Of a DNA stretch of 64,000 nucleotides, positions 1 to 7,583 are shown one piece after another; positions within the stretch are counted from its first letter, which is position 1, and each line of letters opens with the position of its first letter. The DNA comes from an uncultured Eisenbergiella sp. (GTDB taxonomy: Bacteria; Bacillota; Clostridia; Lachnospirales; Lachnospiraceae). The stretch is from the NCBI GenBank assembly GCA_910585455.1, contig CAJUEL010000020.1:1-64000 (forward strand), in the 5' to 3' direction. The notes below the pieces were generated by a model. It had not been told where the DNA came from. It was given only the letters and a program-made list of their open reading frames with translations, and ran no database searches. Position numbers and translations under genes: made by a program.

Positions 1-105
1 TAAGCACGGTGCTGTGAGAGGACGGCGGCTAGTCACCGCCTCCTACTCGATTATTGCCATGCGGTTGCTGCAGGAATTCATCCGTAAAGGCAGGGAGGAA
101 GAGGT

Positions 106-1827
106 TTGGAATATCTGGTTTTGTTTCTGGCGTTTTTATTTTTGGGCGCTATCGTTTTTGCGAGGGGATTGTGGGACGACAAAAAGCAGAGACGCAGACA
201 GCGGGAAAAGTTGCGGGAGGCATTTGGAAAAAGGGCTGTCAGAACCTATGCGGATGGGGAATTTCACGGAATTCCCCGTTATTTTGAGAAACACCGCGAC
301 GGCTTTTTTCTGGATGATATCACCTGGAATGACTTAAATCTGGATGAAATATTCCGGCAGATGAACACGACGGGGTCTTCTGCGGGGCAGGAATATCTGT
401 ATGCGATGCTGCGCAAGCCTTCTTTTTCCGAAAAGGAGCTGGAGGAGCGGGAAAAGCTGATGGCATATTTTACGGAGCACGAGGAGGAAAGACTGCGCCT
501 GCAGCTGTTGTATGGCCAGATGGGCAGAACGGGAAAATATTCCCTCTATGATTATCTGGATTATCTGGAGGATCTGGGGGAGCGAAAATGCGGTCTGCAG
601 ATTTTGCTGGATCTGCTCTTTCTTCCGGCGGTGGTGCTGACCGGTTTTTCCGCACAGGTGGGCATTGTGGCGCTGGTGCTGCTTTTGATCTGCAACATTT
701 CCACTTATTTAAAGGACAAGGGAGCGATTGAGCCGTATCTGATCAGCTTTCGTTACATTCTTGGCGCGGTTTCGGCGGCGGAAAAGCTGTGCAGGGAGAA
801 AATTCCGGTTCTTGAGCCACAGCAGCGGGCGCTGCGGGAGATTTTGCGGCAATTTCAGAAGCTGAAACGGGAGGCAAAATGGGGCATGCGCAGCATGGGC
901 GGCGGGGAAAACCCGATCGGGGTCGTCATGGATTATGTCAATATGATTTTTCATTTTGATATTCTCGCCTTTAATGGTATGCTGCATCAGGTGCGTTCCC
1001 ATGTAGAAGAGGTCGATGCGTTGTTGACGATAACAGGAAGGATCGACGCGCTGATCGCCGCCGCCGGATACCGGGAAAGCCTGCCGGGATGGTGTCTGCC
1101 GGTGTTTGCCTGTGGCAGCGCGCAGGAAAAGGGCGCGGGAGCGGATATGCCCTGCCTTGTTATGAAAAATATGTACCATCCCTTGCTTGCAGAACCGGTG
1201 AAAAACGATATCACAGCCTGCGGCGGCGTGCTTTTGACCGGGTCCAATGCTTCCGGAAAATCCACGTTTTTAAAGGCGGCAGCTTTGAACGCGATTTTCT
1301 CGCAGACCATTCACGCCTGCTGTGCGGATTTCTATCAGGGCTGTTTTTTCAGGACGATGACCTCCATGGCGCTGCGGGACGATCTGGGCAGCGGGGAGAG
1401 CTATTATATTGTGGAAATCAAGTCGTTAAAGCGGATTCTGGAGGCGGCTGCAGAGCCCGAAGTGCCGGTGCTGTGCTTTGTGGACGAGGTGCTGCGGGGC
1501 ACCAATACGGTGGAGCGCATCGCGGCGTCTACGCAGATTTTAAAAAGCCTCTGCAGACCGGGCGTGTGCTGCTTTGCGGCGACCCACGATATCGAGCTGA
1601 CGGGGCTTTTGCAGAAGGAGTATGATAATTACCATTTCGAAGAGGAAATTACGGATGGGGATATCCATTTTCCTTATCGGTTAATGCCCGGAAAGGCGGG
1701 GAGCCGCAACGCCATCCGGCTGTTGTCCATCATGGGCTATGAGGAAGAATTGATTGCTGCGGCGGAGGGGCTTGCGGAGCATTTCGTAAAGTCCGGCAAA
1801 TGGGAGGATGAGGTATGCTGGAAGTGA
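106..1827 (+). CDS. Membrane-anchored MutS-family ATPase
   Basis: The C-terminal half is a MutS-type ABC ATPase. Walker A is GSNASGKS at residues 379-386, Walker B ends in D460-E461, the RGTN signature follows, and a THDIEL switch motif lies near residue 493. At 573 residues it lacks the mismatch-binding domain I of MutS and the Smr tail of MutS2. A hydrophobic helix at residues 2-20 and another hydrophobic stretch at about 167-200 suggest attachment to the membrane, which is odd for a DNA-repair relative. The start is TTG, chosen because AGGGAGG lies just upstream and no better codon precedes the hydrophobic helix. rnhA overlaps its end by 13 bases, so the two are probably co-translated. The fold is clear; the substrate (DNA junction or something else) is unknown. 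Confidence 0.85.
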   Translation: MEYLVLFLAFLFLGAIVFARGLWDDKKQRRRQREKLREAFGKRAVRTYADGEFHGIPRYFEKHRDGFFLDDITWNDLNLDEIFRQMNTTGSSAGQEYLYAMLRKPSFSEKELEEREKLMAYFTEHEEERLRLQLLYGQMGRTGKYSLYDYLDYLEDLGERKCGLQILLDLLFLPAVVLTGFSAQVGIVALVLLLICNISTYLKDKGAIEPYLISFRYILGAVSAAEKLCREKIPVLEPQQRALREILRQFQKLKREAKWGMRSMGGGENPIGVVMDYVNMIFHFDILAFNGMLHQVRSHVEEVDALLTITGRIDALIAAAGYRESLPGWCLPVFACGSAQEKGAGADMPCLVMKNMYHPLLAEPVKNDITACGGVLLTGSNASGKSTFLKAAALNAIFSQTIHACCADFYQGCFFRTMTSMALRDDLGSGESYYIVEIKSLKRILEAAAEPEVPVLCFVDEVLRGTNTVERIAASTQILKSLCRPGVCCFAATHDIELTGLLQKEYDNYHFEEEITDGDIHFPYRLMPGKAGSRNAIRLLSIMGYEEELIAAAEGLAEHFVKSGKWEDEVCWK

Positions 1828-2291
1828 CTTTGTATACGGACGGCGCGGCGAGGGGAAACCCGGAGGGACCGGGCGGCTACGGCGCGGTGCTGCAGTTTGT
1901 GGACAGCCAGGGCAGGCTGCATGAAAGGGAGCTGTCGGCGGGCTATCAGAAGACGACGAATAACCGGATGGAGCTGATGGCGGTTATTGCCGGACTGGAG
2001 GCGCTCAACAAGCCCTGCCGGGTGGAGGTGATTTCGGATTCCCAGTATGTGACCAACGCCTTCAACAAGGGATGGCTGGATGGGTGGCAAAAAAAGAACT
2101 GGAAGGGCGCGTCGGGACCGGTGAAAAATGTGGATCTCTGGAAGCGTCTTCTGGCGGCGGCAGCGCCTCACGAGCTGCATTTCACCTGGGTGAAGGGGCA
2201 TGCGGGGCATCCCGAAAACGAGCGCTGCGATAAGCTGGCAACCACCGCGGCTGACGGCAGGGAGCTTTTGGTGGATACCGGGGGACAATAA
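1815..2291 (+). CDS. rnhA: Ribonuclease HI
   Basis: Cytoplasmic endonuclease that cuts the RNA strand of RNA-DNA hybrids, removing primers and R-loops. The DEDD metal site is visible: D9 in LYTDGAARGNP, E53 in NNRMELMAV, D75 in ISDSQYV and D139 in ENERCDKLA, with the catalytic histidine H129 in WVKGHAGH. The 158 residues match a single-domain bacterial RNase HI of the E. coli type. The ATG lies inside the last codons of the MutS-like gene, and the next gene begins 15 bases downstream, so all three probably share one transcript. Confidence 0.95.
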   Translation: MLEVTLYTDGAARGNPEGPGGYGAVLQFVDSQGRLHERELSAGYQKTTNNRMELMAVIAGLEALNKPCRVEVISDSQYVTNAFNKGWLDGWQKKNWKGASGPVKNVDLWKRLLAAAAPHELHFTWVKGHAGHPENERCDKLATTAADGRELLVDTGGQ

Positions 2292-2306
2292 TGGAAGGAG
2301 TGGATT

Positions 2307-2771
2307 ATGGAAATCAAGCGGTGTGTGAAGGATGCTTTTGTGGTGATCGGCAAGGAAGGCTCGACGGAGGATGGAGAGGGCTTCATCGCAAGGCTGTGGG
2401 AGGATGCGAACGGACATTTTCATGAGGTTGCGCATCTGGCGAAACGGGATGAAAACGGGAATATTGGCGGAATCTGGGGCGTGATGTCGGATTTTTCCCG
2501 GACCTTTCTGCCCTGGGAGGATGGGTTTTCAAGAGGGCTCTATCTTGCGGGAGTGGAATGTGAGGATGGAACAGAGGCGCCCGCAGGATGGGTGAAGTGG
2601 GTGGTTCCGGCGTATGAGTATCTGTATGTGGAGAATGAGGATGGCAGCACCTTCTCAAAGGTGATTGCATATCTGGAGGAAAACCATATTCCGCTTGCGG
2701 GGGCGGTGCATGATTTTACCTGTCCCGAAACCGGAAAGGGGTATCTGTTTTTCCCGATCAGCAGGCTGTGA
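2307..2771 (+). CDS. Stand-alone GyrI-like effector-binding domain protein
   Basis: A 154-residue protein that resembles the GyrI-like/AraC effector-binding (SOUL-superfamily) fold. Typical features are an early strand with FVVIGKEGST, a central WVVPAYEYLYVE strand and the closing YLFFPI strand. There is no DNA-binding domain. Such free domains bind small amphipathic ligands or sequester toxins in other bacteria. It follows rnhA by 15 bases with its own GGAG site. The same fold occurs as the C-terminal half of the AraC protein at 11605-12495. The fold is likely; the ligand is unknown. Confidence 0.65.
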   Translation: MEIKRCVKDAFVVIGKEGSTEDGEGFIARLWEDANGHFHEVAHLAKRDENGNIGGIWGVMSDFSRTFLPWEDGFSRGLYLAGVECEDGTEAPAGWVKWVVPAYEYLYVENEDGSTFSKVIAYLEENHIPLAGAVHDFTCPETGKGYLFFPISRL

Positions 2772-2845
2772 AGATAGATGATTTTATCGGATACTTGTCA
2801 GACCATGTTATTTTACAGACGGAGTGTTACCGGAGACGGTCTGAC

Positions 2846-2890
2846 TGCAAAAAGCAACCTTATCCTTGAATGGAGCGGTTGCTTTTTGTA
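2846..2890 (+). terminator. Rho-independent terminator after the rnhA operon
   Basis: The arms AAAAAGCAACC (2849-2859) and GGTTGCTTTTT (2877-2887) form an 11-bp stem with a 17-base loop and end in a T-run. The symmetric A and T tracts would let it act in both directions. Confidence 0.8.
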
Positions 2891-2980
2891 TTGCATGGAA
2901 AGTCTGGTGTGGGTAAAGGATATTACAGAGGAACCAATGCCGCGAAAAAAATGAGGGATTTTGTCCGGAGAACACGAATA

Positions 2981-3101
2981 CTATAGTAAACGACAAAAAG
3001 ATTGTCGTTTACTATAGCCTGATGCATACGTCCGCATAGGGAAGCATCGCTGCTTTAGCAGCGTGCGGACGATGCAAACGGAAACGACTTATGTCGTTTC
3101 C
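2981..3101. repeat. Cluster of three hairpins with AAACGAC core
   Basis: The first is a perfect 16-bp inverted repeat (2981-2996 with 3002-3017) around a 5-base loop. The second is a larger stem (about 3024-3036 with 3064-3075) enclosing CGCTGCTTTAGCAGCG. The third pairs GGAAACGAC (3080-3088) with GTCGTTTCC (3093-3101). The first and third share the core AAACGAC...GTCGTTT with the hairpin at 58916-58948, so this is a dispersed motif. None is followed by a proper T-run. Confidence 0.75.
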
Positions 3102-3161
3102 TATGTCTGACAGGAAGTGAATACGGGAGGGGCAGCGGCAGTTTTTTTCTGACAGCTTGGG

Positions 3162-3208
3162 CAGGTCTACGCGTTCATCGCGCAGACCGTGAGAAATTGT
3201 GCCGGTAG
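3162..3208 (+). repeat. Dispersed hairpin repeat, copy R1
   Basis: GGTCTACGCG (3164-3173) pairs with CGCGCAGACC (3179-3188) with one mismatch, followed by GTGAGAAATTGTGCCGGTAG. The hairpin and the tail recur almost unchanged at 22861-22907, and the hairpin alone at 47830-47864. Here it lies about 10-55 bases before the sigma-factor start, so it should be in its leader. Confidence 0.7.
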
Positions 3209-3217
3209 TGAGAAGGA

Positions 3218-3787
3218 ATGAAGATGGAAGAGGAAGAGATCGTCAGATTGATAAAGGAAAAGCCGGAGGAGGGAATTGCGGCTGCCATGCAGGCCTACGG
3301 CGCGCGGGTGCGCGGCATGGCAGAGCGGGTTCTTGGCGCATCGCGGCAGGAGGATGTTGAGGAATGCGTGGCGGACATTTTTGTGAAGGTCTGGCAGGGG
3401 ATTGACACATATTGTCCTCAAAAGGCAGGTCTGGCGTTCTGGATTCTGGGCATTGCGCGGCATGTGGCGATTGACAGGCTGCGGCGGATTGCCGGGAAGG
3501 AGACCTGGCCGCTGCCGGATTTTAAAGATACGGAACGGCTGGGGGTGACGCCGGATTTTTCAGAGGAGGTGGCACGGCGGGAAAACGTCCGCATCATCCG
3601 CGAGGCGGTGCATGGCATGAAACAGCCGGACAGGAGCATTTTTCTGCTGCGGTATTTCTATTTTCTTCCGGTAAAGGAGATCGCGGACAGGCTGGGCATG
3701 ACGGATAAGCAGGTGGAAAACCGGCTGCGCAGGGGCAGGAACAGGTTGAAAACGGTGCTCACCAAAAAGGGGGTGATCCTGGAATGA
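3218..3787 (+). CDS. ECF-type RNA polymerase sigma factor
   Basis: A 189-residue extracytoplasmic-function sigma factor of the sigma-70 family. Region 2 covers about residues 15-90, with EDVEECVADIFVKVW matching the core-binding helix and AFWILGIARHVAIDRLRR matching the -10-melting helix. Region 4 covers about 125-180, with the helix-turn-helix LPVKEIADRLGMTDKQVENR. The start ATG has GAGAAGG just upstream; a second ATG two codons later is an alternative. The gene overlaps the next one (ATGA type), which is the expected anti-sigma partner. That partner is truncated here, so this sigma factor may be released from control. Confidence 0.9.
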   Translation: MKMEEEEIVRLIKEKPEEGIAAAMQAYGARVRGMAERVLGASRQEDVEECVADIFVKVWQGIDTYCPQKAGLAFWILGIARHVAIDRLRRIAGKETWPLPDFKDTERLGVTPDFSEEVARRENVRIIREAVHGMKQPDRSIFLLRYFYFLPVKEIADRLGMTDKQVENRLRRGRNRLKTVLTKKGVILE

Positions 3788-4167
3788 AACGGGAAGAATG
3801 GATGGAATATCTGGAAGTAGAGGAACAGGATCTGATCGAGGCAGAAAAAGCGATAAACAGCACAGGACAGCCCCAAAGGCGGCGGCTGAAAGGGCGGCGG
3901 CTGGTTGTGCTTTTGGCGGCGTGTATGCTCATGGCAGCCTGTCTTGCCGTAGCGGCGGCGGGCATGCAAAGGGGCACGGGCCCGCTGGCATCCTGGTTTC
4001 AGGTTTCCGATGAGCGAACCGGGGAGCTGCTCGACCAGCTTACCCTGGAGCCCGGTACAGTGGCAGAGGATGCCGGATATGTCATGGAAGTGACGGAGGC
4101 GGCGAGCGACGGAAAGAGCGTCTATGCCGCGATAACTGTGACAGCGCCTAATGGGAGCGTCAGGTGA
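3784..4167 (+). pseudogene. Truncated anti-sigma / DUF4179-like membrane protein
   Basis: This reading frame gives 127 residues: a charged N-terminus that could contact the sigma factor, one transmembrane helix at about 41-60 (LVVLLAACMLMAACLAVAAAG), and the first part of an external beta domain ending in TVTAPNGSVR. Complete members of this type are several times longer. The frame stops exactly where base composition drops and mobile-element sequence begins, and no continuation is found after the island. I infer that the gene was cut by the insertion. The membrane helix and sigma-binding end remain, so partial function cannot be excluded. Confidence 0.75.
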
Positions 4168-4293
4168 AACAAAAGAGCAGACCTCCAAGACCGCCTGAAA
4201 GAGAGAGCGTCCGAAACAGGCTCAGACATTTACAGGAGCAAGGCAGACAGCAAAAGCCACGAAAGAAATCCTTTGACAGAGACAGCCGATAGG

Positions 4294-4333
4294 CAAAGAA
4301 AACCGCCGCTATGGTTTTACCCATACACGGCGG
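4294..4333 (-). terminator. Terminator of the KTR-gene operon
   Basis: On the minus strand the arm at 4333-4321 pairs with 4314-4303 (CCGCCG...CGGCGG) and is followed by a run of T (A-run at 4295-4302 on the plus strand). It lies just after the KTR gene. Confidence 0.75.
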
Positions 4334-4347
4334 CATACATATGGAGA

Positions 4348-4518
4348 TTATGTTTCCTGTTTCTTTATAACGGTTACTTTCAAGTTCTCCGCTTCTATCA
4401 GCGCTTCCTGCTTGCATTTCGGGCAGTAAAGAGGATAGTTTTTAAGAACGGTATCTTCTCTTATTCTGTCACGGGTTTTGTTGCCGCAAACAGGGCAGTA
4501 TATCCACTCTACCTTAAT
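4348..4518 (-). CDS. Cysteine-rich KTR domain protein
   Basis: A 56-codon gene translating to a small zinc-ribbon-like protein. The pairs CPVC (with GNKTRDRI after it) and CPKC (with KQEALIEAENL after it) are the signature of the KTR family, common in integrative elements. The frame is closed upstream by TAA at 4521-4519. The only codon available near the family's usual start is ATT at 4518-4516, directly after that stop and overlapping the stop of the preceding gene. Translation would need a non-standard ATT start or coupling from the upstream gene; otherwise the start has been lost. Function of the family is unknown, probably nucleic-acid binding. Confidence 0.75.
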   Translation of the reverse strand: MKVEWIYCPVCGNKTRDRIREDTVLKNYPLYCPKCKQEALIEAENLKVTVIKKQET

Positions 4519-5080
4519 TTACTTCATGTTGCTCTACTTTATTTTCAATAATCAGACAACAGCAAAAGACAAATTCGATTATTAGCATAAATGTTGCCAC
4601 GATGGTGGAAGAACAATATAAACCAAGAATTAAAACTGCAATCGGTATAATAACTGAGAGTACATAATATGTTTTTGAATGATACAGCCAACCATAAGGA
4701 AGTAAATGTGCGCCAAAAATCATAGCATAAACCATTAGCATTTTATCAGGCACAGCTGCATATACCCACATCGCTATTAAAATATAAAGTATCTGGTTTA
4801 CCGCAAATAGCACTCCCAAATTACCAAGAGGGTTATCCTTATTTTGAAAATCCACTCTTATTAACTTTGAAATGATATAAGCCAATGGAACTAATGGAGC
4901 TGAGCAAAAGAATGTGTACAAGTTTTTTGTTAAAATAGGCAGAGACGATGCATGTATGACTAAAATAGCTATCCATAAAACGACAGATGCAATAATAAAA
5001 TGTAATCCTCTTTTCTGCTTTTTCCTATTATCTACCCTTAGTTCTTGTAATGCTAAAAGTAATTGTTCTTTATTTTTCAT
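4514..5080 (-). CDS. Multi-pass membrane protein (DUF7010-like)
   Basis: A 188-residue protein with about six hydrophobic segments, including HFIIASVVLWIAILVI, LVPLAYIISKL, VLFAVNQILYILIAMWVYA, YVLSVIIPIAVLILGLY and FMLIIEFVFCCCLII, and a short basic N-terminus (RVDNRKKQKRG). It resembles uncharacterised Clostridia proteins of the DUF7010 type. It overlaps the upstream membrane-protein gene by 11 bases and lies in one operon with the LytTR gene. AT-rich codon use matches the island, not the host. Role unknown; regulation by the neighbouring LytTR protein is likely. Confidence 0.6.
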   Translation of the reverse strand: MKNKEQLLLALQELRVDNRKKQKRGLHFIIASVVLWIAILVIHASSLPILTKNLYTFFCSAPLVPLAYIISKLIRVDFQNKDNPLGNLGVLFAVNQILYILIAMWVYAAVPDKMLMVYAMIFGAHLLPYGWLYHSKTYYVLSVIIPIAVLILGLYCSSTIVATFMLIIEFVFCCCLIIENKVEQHEVN

Positions 5081-5537
5081 GCTGCATACTCCTTTTCGAC
5101 TGATATTCCCGCAATACCTGCGTGTAAATTTCGCCTTGCCTTTTACTGTACTTTTGATATATCGCTATACAGATAAAATATAAAATAAAAATGATTCCAA
5201 TGAACGCCCCCCATTGAGCTATTGTACCTTTACCCTCAAAGAAGCCAAACCAATAAAATCCAAGGCATTCATATAAACTAATTACACTCATAAAACAAGT
5301 TAATCTTCTTGTAAAACTCCACTTTTTAATAATCAAACGGGTAAAAATCAAATTGAAAATGAAAACACCGCCGACTATCCAAAACACTAATTTCGTCAAA
5401 CTTTTTGTTGAAATAGTCTGAATATTAAAAATATGATTATAAGCTAAAATTAGAATTAGAAACCAAGTGGTACAAAAAGCAATCCCGTTTCTCATCCATA
5501 CTCCAAATTGAATAACCTTGTCCTTGCAATTTTGCAT
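5070..5537 (-). CDS. DUF3021-like four-helix membrane protein
   Basis: A 155-residue protein with four predicted membrane helices (about residues 18-35, 48-66, 80-99 and 108-128) and a charged C-terminal tail. DUF3021 proteins are regularly encoded directly downstream of a LytTR regulator and are thought to modulate it at the membrane. That is exactly the arrangement here, nine bases after the LytTR gene. Family assignment is by size, topology and context rather than a catalytic motif. Confidence 0.6.
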   Translation of the reverse strand: MQNCKDKVIQFGVWMRNGIAFCTTWFLILILAYNHIFNIQTISTKSLTKLVFWIVGGVFIFNLIFTRLIIKKWSFTRRLTCFMSVISLYECLGFYWFGFFEGKGTIAQWGAFIGIIFILYFICIAIYQKYSKRQGEIYTQVLREYQSKRSMQHEK

Positions 5538-5546
5538 ATTTTCCTC

Positions 5547-5981
5547 CTATATTGACAACATATTACGGATTGCTGGTACATATTTTCTGGATATGTAAAG
5601 TTGCTCTCCATTACACATTGTTACTAAAATTGTTCGGTTAATCTCAGGCTTTAATGACCTAATCTTATTTATATTGACTATCTGTGATTTTGAAATTCTG
5701 ATAAAGTCTTTATCAGAAAGAACCATCTCCAATTCATATAGCCGTTGCCTGACTTCCATCACATCGTCTTTAGTATATAAAAAAGTACGATTGTCCACGG
5801 ATTCAAAATACAATATATCAAATGAGTTGACAAGGCACCATTCATTATCTTTTTTTGCCTGTAGTTTCTTATCAAACATTTCGATATGGTATTTCAGTCG
5901 CACAATTTCATCATCTATTTGCCTGCATTTGATAACTACTTGCAGGGTTTCTTTTATATGTTCTATAATCTGAATATCCAT
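5547..5981 (-). CDS. LytTR-family DNA-binding regulator
   Basis: A 144-residue transcription regulator. The C-terminal half is a LytTR DNA-binding domain: DILYFESVDNRTFLYTKDD, then the LYELEMVLSDKDFIRISKSQIVN core and a final beta hairpin. There is no receiver domain; the N-terminal 45 residues look like a coiled coil. The start at 5981 is preferred over the longer frame to 5999 because GGAGG lies at 5992-5988, six bases before that ATG. LytTR-DUF3021 pairs typically regulate their own membrane-protein operon. Confidence 0.85.
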   Translation of the reverse strand: MDIQIIEHIKETLQVVIKCRQIDDEIVRLKYHIEMFDKKLQAKKDNEWCLVNSFDILYFESVDNRTFLYTKDDVMEVRQRLYELEMVLSDKDFIRISKSQIVNINKIRSLKPEINRTILVTMCNGEQLYISRKYVPAIRNMLSI

Positions 5982-6128
5982 TTGACACCTCCAATACAAT
6001 TATAACTACCTATAGTATCTTTCTCAAGAGTTCCAAGATAAGAGGTACAAATACAGATACCAAGATGCCACTTTTTCTTGTCTATCTGCTAACCTTATAG
6101 AAAGCAGGAATATAAGTCCTGCCTTAGA

Positions 6129-6299
6129 TTACCTTTTTGTCCTGCCATCAATCGGCTTTTTTGCACTCTTTGGTATCAGCCAAACACGATTGATGTTCAT
6201 TACACCCTCAATTCGGTTCTCCTTGCAAAGCCGCTGTACCCATCTGAGCGACACATTCCATTTTTTTGCGGCTTCCTGTGCTGTCATATATTCAAACAT
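6129..6299 (-). CDS. Small helix-turn-helix (excisionase-like) protein
   Basis: A 56-residue protein beginning MFEYMTAQEAAKKWNVS and containing a MerR/excisionase-type helix-turn-helix (TAQEAAKKWNVSLRWVQRLCKE) followed by a short wing (INRVWLIPKSAKKP). GGAGG lies seven bases before the ATG and a strong promoter lies just upstream at 6356-6328. In integrative elements such proteins act as excisionases or small regulators; no recombinase partner remains here. Confidence 0.75.
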   Translation of the reverse strand: MFEYMTAQEAAKKWNVSLRWVQRLCKENRIEGVMNINRVWLIPKSAKKPIDGRTKR

Positions 6300-6327
6300 A
6301 TTTGACCTCCTGTTGTGTACTGTATAT

Positions 6328-6356
6328 AGTATAGCCGTTTGAACGAACTATATCAA
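6328..6356 (-). promoter_or_regulatory. Promoter of the small helix-turn-helix gene
   Basis: On the minus strand TTGATA (6356-6351) is separated by 17 bases from TATACT (6333-6328), a near-consensus sigma-A promoter. The predicted transcript starts about 25 bases before the ATG at 6299. Confidence 0.7.
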
Positions 6357-6484
6357 GCTTGCGAAAGTGAACTTTCACAGCTACTACATAGAGATTAAAT
6401 TCCCTATAACAAGAAACTTCATGGCGTTCTACCAATACAGCCCGAAAGAAAAGCAGCAGAGCATTACACCCTGCCGCCTGTCTG

Positions 6485-6862
6485 CTATGCGTAAATGATT
6501 TCGTTATCCACAATCTCCATCGCACACGCCCGTATGTTATTCATTCTTCCTGTCCATTCTAAGGCGTTTTCTGCCTTTAGCTGTTCCGTGATACCCTGTG
6601 CCTGTTTCATATCCTCTATGAGCCTTTCAAAGCGTTTCTGCGCTTGTTCGTTGATGTCGGCAAGATAAGTGTTGAGTTTGCCGCTGGTCAAAAGCGTTGT
6701 GTAGGTCGCTTTTCTATGCTCTTTCAGGTAGCGTTTGTGTCGCTGCCCCCATATCCCGATAGGCTTTTCTTCTTCGGGTGGTAAGGTAAGACACGGCAGA
6801 TAGTATTCGCCTTGCAGTTCGTACCAAAGACCGTTGTTTTCATCATAAATGTACTTGTCCAT
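6485..6862 (-). CDS. tnpV: TnpV, transposon-encoded protein
   Basis: A 125-residue protein matching TnpV of Tn4451-type elements: MDKYIYDENNGLWYEL, GIWGQRHKRYLKEHRK, YTTLLTSGKLNTYLADI and the C-terminal NNIRACAMEIVDNEII. Its role is unknown, but it marks mobilisable and integrative elements. The start at 6862 is chosen over the longer frame to 6895 because GGAGG lies just upstream of this ATG. It is the outermost recognisable gene of the island. Confidence 0.9.
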   Translation of the reverse strand: MDKYIYDENNGLWYELQGEYYLPCLTLPPEEEKPIGIWGQRHKRYLKEHRKATYTTLLTSGKLNTYLADINEQAQKRFERLIEDMKQAQGITEQLKAENALEWTGRMNNIRACAMEIVDNEIIYA

Positions 6863-7100
6863 CTTGAAATCCTCCAGTATAATATATTCGCACATATGTC
6901 ACTGTTTCCCGATTGCCACTTGTTGTTATAACTTGTTATCAGACTTTCCTTCCCTTATTTTTGCCCTTATGAGGTGGCGAGGGAAGCATAAACGCAAGTG
7001 AAATCGTATAAAGGGATAAGGTTGACACACTGCGATAAATCCTTTGTTTTCAAGCGTTTTGGAGGATTTTATTAAAGCCCTAAGGGGGCAGTAACCACTT

Positions 7101-7340
7101 ATGAAATCGTGGTTTTCAAATTCGGGTTTGAAATATGATAAAAGCGAGGAGGCGGTTAATGTGTGTCAGGCGATCCAGGAAATGAGGTTGGAGTCGGAAG
7201 AGAAAAAGGCTCAGGAGATTGCAAAAAATCTTTATAGAATGGGGATGGAAATTGAAAAGATAGCACAGGGTGTAGGTTATGCCGCGGAAATAGTAAAGGG
7301 CTGGCTTGGGATTGAATGCAGTAATGATCTAAAAATGTGA
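7101..7340 (+). pseudogene. C-terminal relic of an Rpn/PD-(D/E)XK-type nuclease
   Basis: The 79-residue frame looks like the tail of the Rpn family of recombination-promoting nuclease/putative transposase proteins, which end in VCQAIQEMRLESE followed by amphipathic helices (GMEIEKIAQGVGYAAEIVKGWLG). The nuclease core that should precede it is absent; the sequence upstream is the island edge. I infer a fragment left when the island inserted or a deletion occurred. It may still be translated, but no activity is expected. Confidence 0.6.
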
Positions 7341-7525
7341 GGAAAATGCAGCCTGAATTTTTAGAGAATATGAATGTCTTATCGAGCTATTATGAACAAC
7401 CGGATCCGTATGCAGAGGCGCCATCCTGCCATGTCAATTTGTTGGAATTGTCAAGGTACGTCAGGCAATGCGGGAAAAAGCTGGTTGACCTGACGAAAGA
7501 AGAGATACAAAAATTTTCCATTTGA
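7337..7525 (+). CDS. Small conserved-looking protein of unknown function
   Basis: A frame of 62 codons starting at GTG (7337), overlapping the preceding stop, or 59 codons from the ATG at 7346. The sequence is acidic, with no membrane helix and no motif I recognise (YYEQPDPYAEAPSCH; LTKEEIQKF). It may travel with the preceding Rpn-like gene. It is convergent with the TetR gene. Real coding is plausible from the overlap, but not proven. Confidence 0.45.
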   Translation: MRKMQPEFLENMNVLSSYYEQPDPYAEAPSCHVNLLELSRYVRQCGKKLVDLTKEEIQKFSI

Positions 7526-7583
7526 TTTTGTTTGCACTGCATATTGATGATCCGTTAAATATTGATGGTTTCCCTGCAAAAAA

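Larger units (their letters stand above)
2891..3217. other. Structured non-coding stretch upstream of the sigma factor
   Basis: No gene is visible between the terminator and the sigma-factor gene. The stretch is packed with inverted repeats: a hairpin cluster at 2981-3101 and a repeated hairpin at 3162-3208, both listed separately. I could not identify a convincing -35/-10 promoter here, although the sigma factor presumably has one. Confidence 0.6.
4168..7100. mobile_element. Decayed integrative/conjugative element island
   Basis: This stretch is visibly AT-richer than its surroundings, and its genes are all on the minus strand. They include two hallmark cargo genes of Tn916/Tn4451-type elements: the cysteine-rich KTR protein and TnpV. 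A LytTR/membrane-protein set and a small helix-turn-helix protein lie between them. No recombinase, relaxase or conjugation gene remains, so it cannot move by itself. The left edge falls inside the anti-sigma gene near 4165. The right edge is uncertain, near 7050-7100; 6896-7100 shows no gene. I could not find matching direct repeats at the two edges. Confidence 0.7.

Noticed and set aside
6292..6525. 77-codon minus-strand frame between HTH and TnpV genes
   Set aside because: It overlaps the promoter and start of the small helix-turn-helix gene and lacks a ribosome site.
4160..7110. Attachment-site direct repeats at the island edges
   Set aside because: I compared both edges by eye and found no convincing identical pair; the right edge appears damaged.
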